64,000 nt of DNA from Theocolax elegans (lineage: Eukaryota; Arthropoda; Insecta; Hymenoptera; Cerocephalidae), in NCBI GenBank assembly GCA_026168455.1, contig CM047431.1, positions 53,008,029 through 53,072,028 of the forward strand, written 5' to 3'. The translations under genes and the position numbers were made by a program. The notes beneath the pieces were generated by a model. It saw only the letters and a program-made list of their open reading frames with translations. It ran no database searches and was not told the origin of the DNA. Shown one piece after another: positions 1 through 10,900 of the stretch (within the stretch, counting starts at the first letter, position 1; each line of letters opens with the position of its first letter).

Positions 1-233
1 GAACCATGCAAAAATTTCTACCAATCTGAATACAGATTTTTTTATATGAAAAGTATCTTACACTATTATTTTTCATTTCTGGCCCTCACATGTTTTACAG
101 TAATAAATAAATAATATTCTAATGATATTAATTTGTGCAAAATTAATTTCTGCAATACTAATAAAATGGACATTCTTTTTTATTCTTTTAAATAATAAAA
201 TAATACTTGCACCACCGTTGGTTAAACGCTTCT

Positions 234-1276
234 TATATTATAGAGATATGTATATATATATCTCTTTGCGGCCACTTCTCAAACAACTTTCTAACAGTTT
301 TTACCTCTGTAGGCGTTCTCTCACGGGATGGAAAAAATTTCGTCTCTTTCTATCTTTCGCATCTCCTATGACGCTATCTCCTTTTGTTGCCATCGAATGA
401 AAAAGAAAGTGGAAATAGCAAAAATTCGAGTATCGGAATTCAGCAAGCAACTTTAATAACATCGAATTTCTCCACTATGCACTTATGAATTCAAACCGGA
501 TTTATTGTAAAGTAAAAACTTATATAAAAAATAGATGTGAGATTTGTAATTGCATAAATAGATAGTATAATTTTAAATGTACGAAAATATAAAAAATCTG
601 AGGGGTTAGTTAGCTGTATAATATGGGCTTTCGCGCCTGCATACTTGCGTGCAGGCGCTATCGCGCCTTTGATATTATATAAAAAACACAATTTTATTGT
701 AGCATAGTTAAAAAATTGGTTTGAATAAAAATATATGAAAAAAGTAGCGAAAAATGAACAAAATTAATTTTATTTTAAAATTTAATAGGTCGATTTTCCC
801 GACGGCTTGTAAAAGAATGTATCTAAAACTATATAGGAAAAGTCAGCATTATAGAATATAGGTTACGATTGATGCAACAAATATCAACTACGAAAACCCA
901 AAAAAAATTTTGTCTGGCCGTTAATATAACATATATATGATACACATCTATATGTTCTCCGCATACATTAAATGTATAAAAATACTAATAGTCGGATAAA
1001 ATAAATTTTTCAGGAATTTTTAATTCTCGTTAAATATATTACGTTACATCATTATCAAAATGTCTTATTGATGAATTTATGATTTAAAACAAATAAAATA
1101 TTAAAACATTGTTTCTTTAAAATATTGTCATTTATGCAGTGTTTTCTTTAATATAAGGACGCATTAATATTAACGAGCAAACCAATAATTTAATTAATTA
1201 GCGACTTTTTGTCGAAGCTTCACCATCTACGTCAAACTTTACTAAAGAAAATATATACATATTTATTGAAACATTT
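234..1276 (+). repeat. 1.04-kb direct repeat unit A (copy 1)
   Basis: Nearly identical to 6017-7060 in the same orientation, with only scattered substitutions and single-base indels. It contains a GC-rich hairpin, GCGCCTGCA...TGCAGGCGC (634-659), conspicuous in the AT-rich context. No coding capacity is recognised. Confidence 0.85.
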
Positions 1277-1295
1277 CGTCGTTCCCCGATAAGAA

Positions 1296-1505
1296 GGTGC
1301 TACCTCGGAATCCGGTTATAAAAGGTGCTACCTCGGAATCCGGTTATAAAAGGTGATACCTCGGAGCCCGGTTGTAAAAGGTGCTACCTCGGAGTCCGGT
1401 TATAAAAGGTGCTACCTCGGAGTCCGGTTATAAAAGGTGCTACCTTGGAGTCCGGTTATAAAAGGTGCTAACTCGGAGTCCGGTTATAAAAGGTGATAAC
1501 TCAGG
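1296..1505 (+). repeat. 28-bp minisatellite, about 7.5 copies
   Basis: Copies start at 1296, 1324, 1352, 1380, 1408, 1436, 1464 and (partial) 1492. Consensus core is GGTGCTACCTCGGAGTCCGG followed by TTATAAAA. Units differ by one to four substitutions, and the last is degenerate. Confidence 0.92.
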
Positions 1506-2433
1506 AAGCGAAATTTCAGTCTATGATTTTAAGTTGGTACTAACTGCAGTGTTAAGCTCAGCAATAAGATTGACAATTGTTTTGGCAATTTATAAAAGAT
1601 TATTTTTATTTTATCTATTATTTAAACGTTGTACTCTTATTTTTAATGCAGAATTTAACAATATATCGTAAAACTTATACCGTAACATAATGTTTATAAT
1701 AATTATAATTAAATCGAAATAGATGAAATATACACTTAGTCATTGTTGGTTTTAAATAACCAATTTTTATAAATACATTTCGACACAACTGCCGAAGGTT
1801 CTGTTTACGGAGTGAGATTTTTTCGCTAGAGTTAAACAAGGGAGAGAAATGGAATAAGGTACAAAATGATTCGAATACAACCGCCGAAATTGATAGTTGA
1901 CATGCTTTAAAATTGTTTAAGAGGTATCAGTGTTAAATTACATTTGTCAAATTAAAATTAAAATTGCGAAAAATGACAGTTTGCGAGAAATTATTAAAAT
2001 TTACGCATTTAGCTTATATTTTTATCATTTAAACATACTTATAATTATTATTTACCATGTATTTTCTGCAGTTACTACTCATCATAATTAGTTTTTTAAC
2101 TTTTGCAGTAGTATAGTTTATAATTTTATAATTTATCAATGATTATCTATTGAATCTATATATGAAATTATCAAAGTTTAGTACATATATATGTCGACGT
2201 AATTTTCTTATTTTGGAGATTAAAATATAAAAAGAAACAGTTTAAAATATATTCAAACTAAATAATAACTTTACCTGAATTACGCATAGGTACTACTAAA
2301 TAATAATAAATAACTTATAGATAAATAAAATAATCTTTTATAAAATTGCCAAAAACAATTGGCAATTTTAATATCCTACATCACCAATGATAAAATAGAC
2401 ATCATTATTTTTATCTAATAAAGTTCCTAAAAG

Positions 2434-2690
2434 AGGCCTGCGATGGCTTGGTCGGTAGGGCGACGGACTCATAATCTGGAGGTCCCAGGTTTGATTCCCG
2501 TCCCCGGCCGATTGATACAAGCACCACTAGCGACTGTATTTTCAACAAGTGCTTTCTTCACCAAGACATCGTATGACCTCCGTCGCTGATTAGCAAGTTT
2601 TTCTTAGTAGTTATGTAAAATAATTATTATTTCACTTACCTAAGGATATACAATCTACATGATTTTACCAATTAATTAATTAATTAATAA
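2434..2690 (+). mobile_element. tRNA-derived SINE
   Basis: The head at 2434-2510 resembles a tRNA. The A box is TGGCTTGGTCGG (2444-2455), the B box is GGTTTGATTCC (2488-2498), and an anticodon-like loop CTCATAA (CAT, Met-like) sits on a four-pair stem. Acceptor and T stems contain mismatches, so it is not a functional tRNA. A roughly 180-base unrelated body follows, ending in an ATTA-repeat tail (about 2671-2690), the standard SINE layout. Internal Pol III promoter elements look intact. Confidence 0.7.
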
Positions 2691-2994
2691 GATAAAAGTT
2701 AAGATGTATGTAATTATTTATAAAATGTAACATCAGTTAATATAGTCAGAATTAACACATATATGAAGCGTTTAACCAACGGTGGTGCAAGTATTATTTT
2801 ATTATTTAAAAGAATAAAAAAGAAATGTCCATTTTATTAGTATTGCAGAAATTAATTTTGCACAAATTAATATCATTAGAATATTATTTATTTATTACTG
2901 TAAAACATGTGAGGGCCAGAAATGAAAAATAATAGTGTAAGATACTTTTCATATAAAAAAATCTGTATTCAGATTGGTAGAAATTTTTGCATGG

Positions 2995-3230
2995 TTCAAA
3001 ATACTTGTCGATTACAGTTTGATTTCAGTGCTTCCAATTGCAGAAACTTTTTACAAAGTTTAAGTAATATATATAAAAATGTTTATATAAAATATAAATT
3101 TATGGTACGATTCAAAATACTTGTCGATTTCAGTTTGATTTCAATTCTTTACATTGCAGAAATTTTTTATACGAAATTTTCGTAATATTTATAAAAATGT
3201 TTCATTAAAATTCAAAGAAATAGATAAAAT
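2995..3230 (+). repeat. Two-copy tandem repeat, about 117-bp unit
   Basis: The unit beginning GGTTCAAAATACTTGTCGAT recurs as ACGATTCAAAATACTTGTCG about 116 bases later, each with a following TTTGATTTCA and TTGCAGAAA. It is moderately diverged. Confidence 0.6.
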
Positions 3231-3289
3231 AAGGTAGTTAGAAATTAAAATTATTTATTTATCAGATAACAATGTCAGATTGAATTGCA

Positions 3290-3700
3290 GAATTTATTTA
3301 TCAGATAACAATTTTCAAAGTTTGATTAGAATAGTACAATACTTGCGGGTTTTGACACCTTCTTGGAAGGTGTTTTCGAATTGAATACTTTCAATTGCAG
3401 AAAAATATTATGGATTATAAGTTAGATATAGAAAAGGTGTAATAAAAGTATAAATAAGTAGAGAAAATATGGGAATTAGAATCAAAGATATTTTTATCTT
3501 ATACTTTAAAATTTATCAGACAGATAACAATTTTATTTATCAGATAACAATTTTCAAAGTTTGATTAGAATAACACACATACTTGCGGGTTTTGACACCT
3601 TTTTGAAAGGTGTTTTTGATTTGAGTACTTTCAATTGCAGAAAACTATTATGGAGTATAAATTACTTATAAAAAGGTGTAATTAAAATATAAATAAGTAT
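3290..3700 (+). repeat. Two-copy direct repeat with conserved hairpin, spacing 239
   Basis: The segments from about 3292 and 3531 share TTATCAGATAACAATTTTCA, ACTTGCGGGTTTTGACACCT and CTTTCAATTGCAGAAAA. Each has an 8-bp hairpin (3355-3373 and 3595-3613) whose stems differ by a compensated base pair. Confidence 0.75.
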
Positions 3701-3712
3701 AAAAATAGAATT

Positions 3713-4015
3713 ATCTTAAAAATGCAATAATTAATATATTTAATTTTTAACCCATTGTATATATCATATGGATATTTGGAAAAGTGTATGTTATACTTGA
3801 TTAATATTTATTTCATCTTCAAACAATTTTGCATCTGTATTTAAAGCATTACATTGAATTTTAGATCCGTTATTATTATTGAGTATACGTTTAAAAATTT
3901 TATGAGTTTTATCAAGATGAGTAAACAAATACACATTCTTTCATGTTATGTTCACAACTTTTTTTTTGCGCACGGAAAAAATACTTATATTATGTATTCT
4001 TGAAAAAACAATTTT
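3713..4015 (+). repeat. About 300-bp direct repeat B (copy 1)
   Basis: Same orientation as 5288-5570: shared strings include ATCTTAAAAATGCAATAATT and TTTTTTGCGCACGGAAAAAA. The copies are diverged by several percent and a 30-base indel. Copy 1 runs into a CA/TA tract and then a GGGCTATTTCACG element. Confidence 0.75.
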
Positions 4016-4099
4016 AAAATATATATATATTATATAAATATTCCGCTGCACGCACACACACCCACATACATACACACATATATACATATACACATATAT

Positions 4100-4615
4100 G
4101 GGCTATTTCACGTCAAGTGGTACGATGAAAATTTTAAATCACTCCAAAATTTGAGAACAGGCTGGAAACATCTTCCAGAACATACAAAAAAAATTTAAGT
4201 GTTAAAAATAATTTGCTTAAAAGTTATTTGACCATGAAAAGTGGAAATTTTTCAATTTTTTAGAAAAATTTCTATTTTTAAAGCCATTTATCTCAAAATC
4301 TGTTGATTTTTTTGAAAAAACATTACAAACAACTTTTGTTTAAATTAATCTTTAGAACTTATCTACCCTGGTTACATTTCTTAATTTTAAATCTCAAAGA
4401 GATAGAACACCCGGACATATTGAATATCAAAAAAAAGGCTACTACACCATAATCGATTTTAATCTAACACCTCTCAAAAGTTCACATTTTTCGCGAGCTT
4501 TCGAATGGCTTGGGTTAGATTATTGGCCAAGACCGCTGGTGTAACTTATGCCTCATAAACCTCATAAAATCACTAATTTTCACGTATTTTAGGACATAAC
4601 TTACACCAAAGGTGT
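4100..4615 (+). mobile_element. GGGCTATTTCACG-family MITE, right end missing
   Basis: Starts with GGGCTATTTCACGTCAAGTG after a TA-rich flank and follows the complete element at 33663-34403 for about 500 bases, but lacks the right inverted terminal repeat. It stops at a (TA)n run. Confidence 0.75.
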
Positions 4616-5287
4616 AATATATATATATATATATGTGGTAATGAACAATTAACTTACCAAAAATAGTAAAGTGCATAAACTTAATTGTAGTATTTAGTAA
4701 AAACCTATTAAAATTTTAGATTATTTTAAACGGATCTAAATAGAACTATACCTCCTAAGATTAATTTATTTAAGTCATCGCCAAGAGTTCTATATGTCAT
4801 TAATATTTTGTACTTTTAGAGTAATAAAACTTTCTACTTAATTAAATTAATTTTTGTATTAGTTTTAAAAAATTATTTATAACATTTTAGTGGTATATAA
4901 ATAAAAACCTGTTTCTTCCATTTCTCCCGTAATTCGTAATATGCACCCTCTTTCAAAATTTGCGTTTTAATCCATAATTATATCCAATTATTTTTTCCTT
5001 TAGTTACGGACCCCATATATTTATTTTAATTATTATAAACAAAGGCATTCCTTAAATAACCTTTTGTTTCTAATAAATACATACTTGTTTATTTAAAATA
5101 TTGTTTTATATAAATATACGTAATCTACTTACTTATATATCCATACAATTTTTAAATTTTTATTTAAATAATATTTAAATTAAATGCTTCTAAATTAATA
5201 ATTTTCGAAAAAGTTTTCAAATTTAATTCGTATTTTATATTGCTACTGTTAAAATTTTAATTTTCTTTTGCCATTACTGTTTATAAC

Positions 5288-5570
5288 AGAATTATCTTAA
5301 AAATGCAATAATTAATGTGTTTAATTTTTAATTTATTGTATATTTCACATATAGATATTTGAAAAGTGTATGTTATACTTGATTAATATTTATTTTATCT
5401 TCGAAAAATTGTGCATATTTTTAAAAACATTACATTAAATTTTAGGTCCGTTTTTATTTTATGAGTTTTATCAAGAATAAGTAAACTAATACATATTCTT
5501 TCAAGTTATATTCACAACTTTTTTTGCGCACGGAAAAAATACATATATTATCTATTCTTGAAAAAACAAG
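5288..5570 (+). repeat. About 280-bp direct repeat B (copy 2)
   Basis: Second copy of repeat B, ending directly at the long CA tract. A CA/TA microsatellite lies on the right side of both copies, so this may be the element's natural tail. Confidence 0.75.
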
Positions 5571-5575
5571 TAACA

Positions 5576-5709
5576 CGTACACACACACACACACACGCAC
5601 ACACACACACACACACATGCACACACACACACGCACACGCACACACACACATGCACACACGCACACGCACACACACACATGCACACACGCACACGCACAC
5701 ACGCACACG

Positions 5710-5744
<35 letters not shown>

Positions 5745-5779
5745 ACACGCACACGCACACACACCCACACACACACACT
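5576..5779. repeat. (CA)n/(CACACG)n microsatellite, about 200 bp
   Basis: Alternating CA with regular CG and TGCA interruptions. Open frames in several registers on both strands are an artefact of the repeat. Alternating purine-pyrimidine sequence of this length can adopt Z-DNA. Confidence 0.97.
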
Positions 5780-5828
5780 TATATATATGACATACATATA
5801 TATATCATATATATGACATATATATATA

Positions 5829-6030
5829 TATGTTGAATTCTGAATTCTTAGACACGGCGGAGGCGGCGGCGGCGGCGAAACATTTATATATTATAAAGAG
5901 ATATAACATATATATATATATGACATATATATATAACATATATATATAAAACATATGTATATATATGTTGAATGCTGAATTCTTAGACGCGGCGGCGGCG
6001 GCGGCGAAATATTTATATATTATAGAGATA
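5829..6030 (+). repeat. Two tandem copies of a (CGG)n-containing about 140-bp unit
   Basis: Both copies read GAATTCTTAGAC followed by a GGCGGCGGCG run and a TTTATATATTATA segment, separated by TA-rich sequence. The second copy leads into repeat unit A. Confidence 0.7.
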
Positions 6031-7060
6031 TATATATATATATCTCTTTGCGGCAACTTCTCAAACAACTTTCTAACTATTTTTACCTCTGTAGGCGTTC
6101 TCTCACGGGATGGAAAAAATTTCGTCTCTTTCTATCTTTCGCATCTCCTATGACGCTATCTCCTTTTGTTGCCATCGAATGAAAAAGAAAGTGGAAATAG
6201 CAAAAATTCGAGTATCGGAATTCAGCAAGCAACTTTAATAACATCGAATTTCTCCACTATGCACTTATGAATTCAAACCGGATTTATTGTAAAGTGAAAA
6301 CTTATATAAAAAATAGATGTGAGATTTGTAATTGCATAAATAGATAGTATAATTTTAAATGTACGAAAATATAAAAAATCTGAGGGGTTAGTTAGCTGTA
6401 TAATAAGGGCTTACGCGCCTGCATACTTGCGTGCAGGCGCTATCGCGCCTTTTGATATTATATAAAAAACACAATTTTATTGTAGCATAGTTAAAAAATT
6501 GGTTTGAATAAAAATATATGAAAAAAGTAGCGAAAAATGAACAAAATTAATTTTATTTTAAAATTTAATAGGTCGATTTTCCCGACGGCTTTTAAAAGAA
6601 TGTATCTAAAACTATATAGGAAAAGTCAGCATTATAGAATATAGGTTACGATTGATGCAACAAATATCAACTACGAAAACCCAAAAAAAATTTTGTCTGG
6701 CCGTTAATATAACATATATATGATACACATCTATATGTTCTCCGCATACATTAAATGTATAAAAATACTAATAGTCGGATAAAAATAAATTTTTCAGGAA
6801 TTTTTAATTCTCGTTAAATATATTACGTTACATCATTATCAAAATGTCTTATTGATGACTTTATGATTTAAAACAAATAAAATATTAAAACATTGTTTCT
6901 TTAAAATATTGTCATTTATGCAGTGTATTCTTTAATATAAGGACGCATTAATATTAACGAGCAAACCAATAATTTAATTAATTAGCGACTTTTTGTCGAA
7001 GCTTCACCATCTACGTCAAACTTTACTAAAGAAAATATATACATATTTATTGAAACATTT
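6017..7060 (+). repeat. 1.04-kb direct repeat unit A (copy 2)
   Basis: Second copy of the unit at 234-1276, including the GCGCCTGCA/TGCAGGCGC hairpin near 6416-6441. The copies diverge abruptly after the shared string TATTTATTGAAACATTT, which marks the right border. Confidence 0.85.
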
Positions 7061-7956
7061 ATTTATTGAATTTCGTTTACTTTTGTGAATAATCTCGAGC
7101 CTGCGAATACTTGTACATTTTATGTACTTAATAAAAGAAAAGAAGAATAAATTTAATTTCTTTTTGATTAATGCGATTAGTAAATTAATTGTACGTAAAC
7201 TTAACTATTAAATAAATAAATAAATGAATGAATAAATAAATAAATATACTCTAGTAGACATTTTATTTCATTTAATAAGTAATGCATTAATTGTTTTAAC
7301 CATCAGTCAACTGAAATTGTATCATATACCGATACGAAAAAGATATCGTGCCAATTCTGGTTATGCATTCGATACCATCAAGTCAAAAATTGTCTTGCAT
7401 TTTAATAATTTGAATAAAACTTGGTACACCATGGTTTCCGAGGATGCTCAATTTAAATCACAAATATTATGCATTCGCTTCATTTTTGGATGTTGTAGTG
7501 AAAAATGCGGTAACAGTCAACCGGTTAATAGAATAGTCGCAAAATGAACGAAAATGTGACTATCCTTGTGACCTAGACATTTATATAATAAAGTACATTA
7601 TCTAATTTTTGTCGTACTTGAGCTGGCTATATTTCAGTTTGTAAAAATATTAAATTAAGTTTTAATCTAGTTTTGACCTGTCTAAAAGTTTAACTAAAAA
7701 TGTCATAGTAAAAATGTAACGCAAATATAAAATAATAATTCAAACAAGGAATTTACAAAAAAAACCAACCGAATATATCCATAGGGATTTTTAATAGTGT
7801 TGAGTAATCACAAGTTCGTATGTGCAATGTTTACTATATCTAGTTCTAAAATGGCTAGATCTAAGAAATTAGTAATTAGTTTGCTATGTAATATCAGCAC
7901 ATCGAAAAAATAAAATGAGATAAAAATAGGTTATACATAAGTATATATAAGTAAAC
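7061..7956. other. No gene recognised; flank of SLC45 exon 4
   Basis: This is presumably intron 4 of SLC45. It contains a TAAA/TGAA tetranucleotide run at about 7208-7245. One 76-codon plus-strand frame (7317-7547) is open but unrecognised and has no splice context supporting it. Confidence 0.5.
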
Positions 7957-10900
7957 CTTTTGTTGCAACTGCTGCGTACACTCGTCGCTCTCAAGAAAAT
8001 CGAGTGGAATCTCTTTGAAGCTCGTGAGTGTACTAGCGACGCATATAATAAATATAATGGTAATAAGCGTAAAAGTTGCGTGAAGGTGTCCACCGAGAGC
8101 AGCGCCAATAGCTGTTGCATCCCAATTTATACCACCGAGACCATAACCCATGAAACCACCTAAACCGGCCATTATCGTAAACGTGCTCAATCCTCTCGCG
8201 TGGTCCTCTGAAACGTAGTTAATTAAATAATTCATTTTCGATTACACATACAGTTATATACGTATAATGCGTCTAGTGTATACGCTACAGCGTACCTGGC
8301 AGCGTTACGTCGAGAAGATACGCTCGCGCAGGACTCTGACAGGCGTCCGCATCGAAATCCAACAATACTGTACCGAGGATGGTAAAAAATATACCCCAAG
8401 GATGAGATGACGTTGGTAATATTGATTGCTGTTGCGTTTCGTTCTTAACACTTTTTCCTGTCGTACGGTGTATGAAACCTGTCGTCGCGTTTGACTTTGT
8501 ATCTCCAAACGCGTACCCCAGGTCCTCGCCGTTTGGTACCAAGATCAATCCTTTAATTATCAATGTTAGATTATTCCTTTTTTGTCAATCTCTATTTAAT
8601 CGATCGTTTCGAAATAGTGAAACTGAAATTGAATACGCGAAGACAATTTTATGCTTATATAAACATTACAGGATAAGTAATACTGTCAAAAGAAAAAAAA
8701 AATGTTTTGGAATTTTTTTCGTACAAAATTGTAAAATTGGCGTTAGAATTATTAGTATTATATGGTTATATAGTAAAAACGTGTAAAAAGTATGTAAGAT
8801 ATTTTACAACGTAGATTACTACGATAATTTCTTGATTCTTGTACTAAGGGGATGTAAAACTCATTATGTTACCGTCCGAGTTATTTACCGACGAAGTACT
8901 ACTGGTTTTACAATAAATTAATGTTTTATATTAAATTTTAGGGAAAAGCACGAGTACATTGCTCTTTTTTAAGTACACTAATTTATTATGTTGTACAAAA
9001 TTTCATCGTGATTGCTGCAGTAGTTTAGAAGATTAAATGTTTTATACTTTCTTAAACTTATCAATACAAATCGACTAAAATATTTTTGAATATTCGAGTT
9101 TTATTATCACGATTATCAACATATTGCTATATGAAGTGGAATATTTGTAATCAATTGGCTCTTATCGTGAATAAAACTACCCTAGTAGAAATTTAAAACT
9201 AAGAACTAGGAATTAAAAATTGGTAGTAAGTACCTAGTGATAAAACGCTTTTTCTCCCATTTTATTAGCATTTAATAGAATTACCACAACCTCAAAACAT
9301 TCGAATAATGCTTCTAGCTTTCCGGAAAGAGTAAACTTCAAACTTCCTATAATTTCGGATGGGTTTTTAACGTTTTCGTCTGATTTACAACTAATTTCTG
9401 TTGTATTTCCAGTATTTACGAAGATAAACGCTGTTTTATTAGATTTTTCACTTGTCCACTTTTAATAGATATTTAATAGGACATAACTAGACTCAACTGT
9501 AATCTATATTTACAAGCTCAAAAATTGGAGAAAAATAGGATTTTACACTAATAAATGGTCATAAAATGTGAGAAAAAGCGTTTCATCGATAGGAGAAAAA
9601 TGGGCACATTTTTCGCCTATTTTTTGCCCATTCTATTCAAACAGTCTATTTAATACTTATTTAATGGAATATGATTTCTACCAGATATATGCTATATTAT
9701 TGTATGCTATATAAAATTGTTAACAATATTATTTGCTGTTGGCAGCTATAGGAAGATCTGAATGTATTGATAATTTTTTCCCCGCAATAATATATATAGT
9801 ACATTAACTTGACATTTCGTTACGCTGCACATGCAATAAAACGCATTGAGGTGGAAACGATATACCTATACATTAACTTTATTCGAATCGCAGAATAGAA
9901 TGCAAATTTAAATTGACTGATAAATGCGCACTCATTTAAATATAAATTATTTTTCTACGCGTGGGTGTCTTCATTAAATTAAGATATAATTAAGATACAA
10001 TCTTGCAAAAAACGCCCTTTTCCGAAAAACGTACGTCCCGCTAGAATCTAAATATCACGTTTTTTATGTTTTTCGTTAATATAAGCTAGTTATTTAACTG
10101 GGAAACGAATGAGAACGCTAAAAAATAGAAAAACAACGTATATATATATATAGAAAAAGAAATATAGGTCTTTTTTAAAAAAAATGTTTTTTTATTTTAT
10201 AAAAATTGAGTTTTATACACGTGTAATAGATTTCGAAATGTATAAATACATTTATAAGTAATATCCATAATTTTAATGTAGTATATTTAAATTAAAAATT
10301 ATTAACTGCTGCAATCTAAAATTCGCAGTGTTACGTCTCAATTAATTATTATACATATGATTTCAGTTTATTAATATTTATTTATTATTCGAGAATAAAA
10401 GTAAATATTACATGAAGTAATAGAAATTTAGATTGGTTGACCGTAAGAAAGAAAATGAAGGTTTAATCGTGGTCATAGTGAAGAAAATTAAGTTTACGAA
10501 AAACTACGCTAAACGCACGTCGACGAACGCACTGCGAGCGTTTGTTGGTTGCCGAAAACTGCAAATCAGCAGGCTAACTTTTTATACTAATTTGGGATTC
10601 GGTTGACCCGGATGTGCATCAGACGCAACCGGATCATTTTATGTACGAGTATATTTATTACACTTACAATTATTGAATTATGTATAATTTATTCATTTAT
10701 TTACTTATTTATTCTGGAACTAAACGGGCGTTTGCATTCTTCAAGAAATTATGGTTCATATAATTTACGAAGTGAAAAAGTTTCTTTGCTGTATTTATTT
10801 TACTTAGATTGCTCCCAGTTATTTAAAAAAAAAACCGAAAAAAATTAGAGACTTTAGAAGTTTATCAAGATTTGTAGAAAAGGATGATGCAAAAATAGTA

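Larger units (their letters stand above)
1..2998. repeat. Inverted-repeat-bounded composite element
   Basis: Bases 1-232 are the near-exact reverse complement of 2764-2998. The enclosed interior holds the 1-kb repeat unit A, a 28-bp minisatellite and a tRNA-derived SINE. The left arm begins at or before the window edge, so the true outer border is unknown. No transposase reading frame is visible; it is most likely a non-autonomous or composite element of about 3 kb or more. Confidence 0.7.

Noticed and set aside
1296..1505. CRISPR-like array
   Set aside because: The units are contiguous 28-mers with no unique spacers, and the context is a eukaryotic genome.
5454..5836. Cys/Val- and Thr/His-rich ORFs on both strands
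   Set aside because: They are direct translations of the CA microsatellite in several frames.
7317..7547. 76-codon ORF as a missing SLC45 exon or a transposase fragment
   Set aside because: It is on the opposite strand to SLC45 and shows no MFS or DDE/D features.
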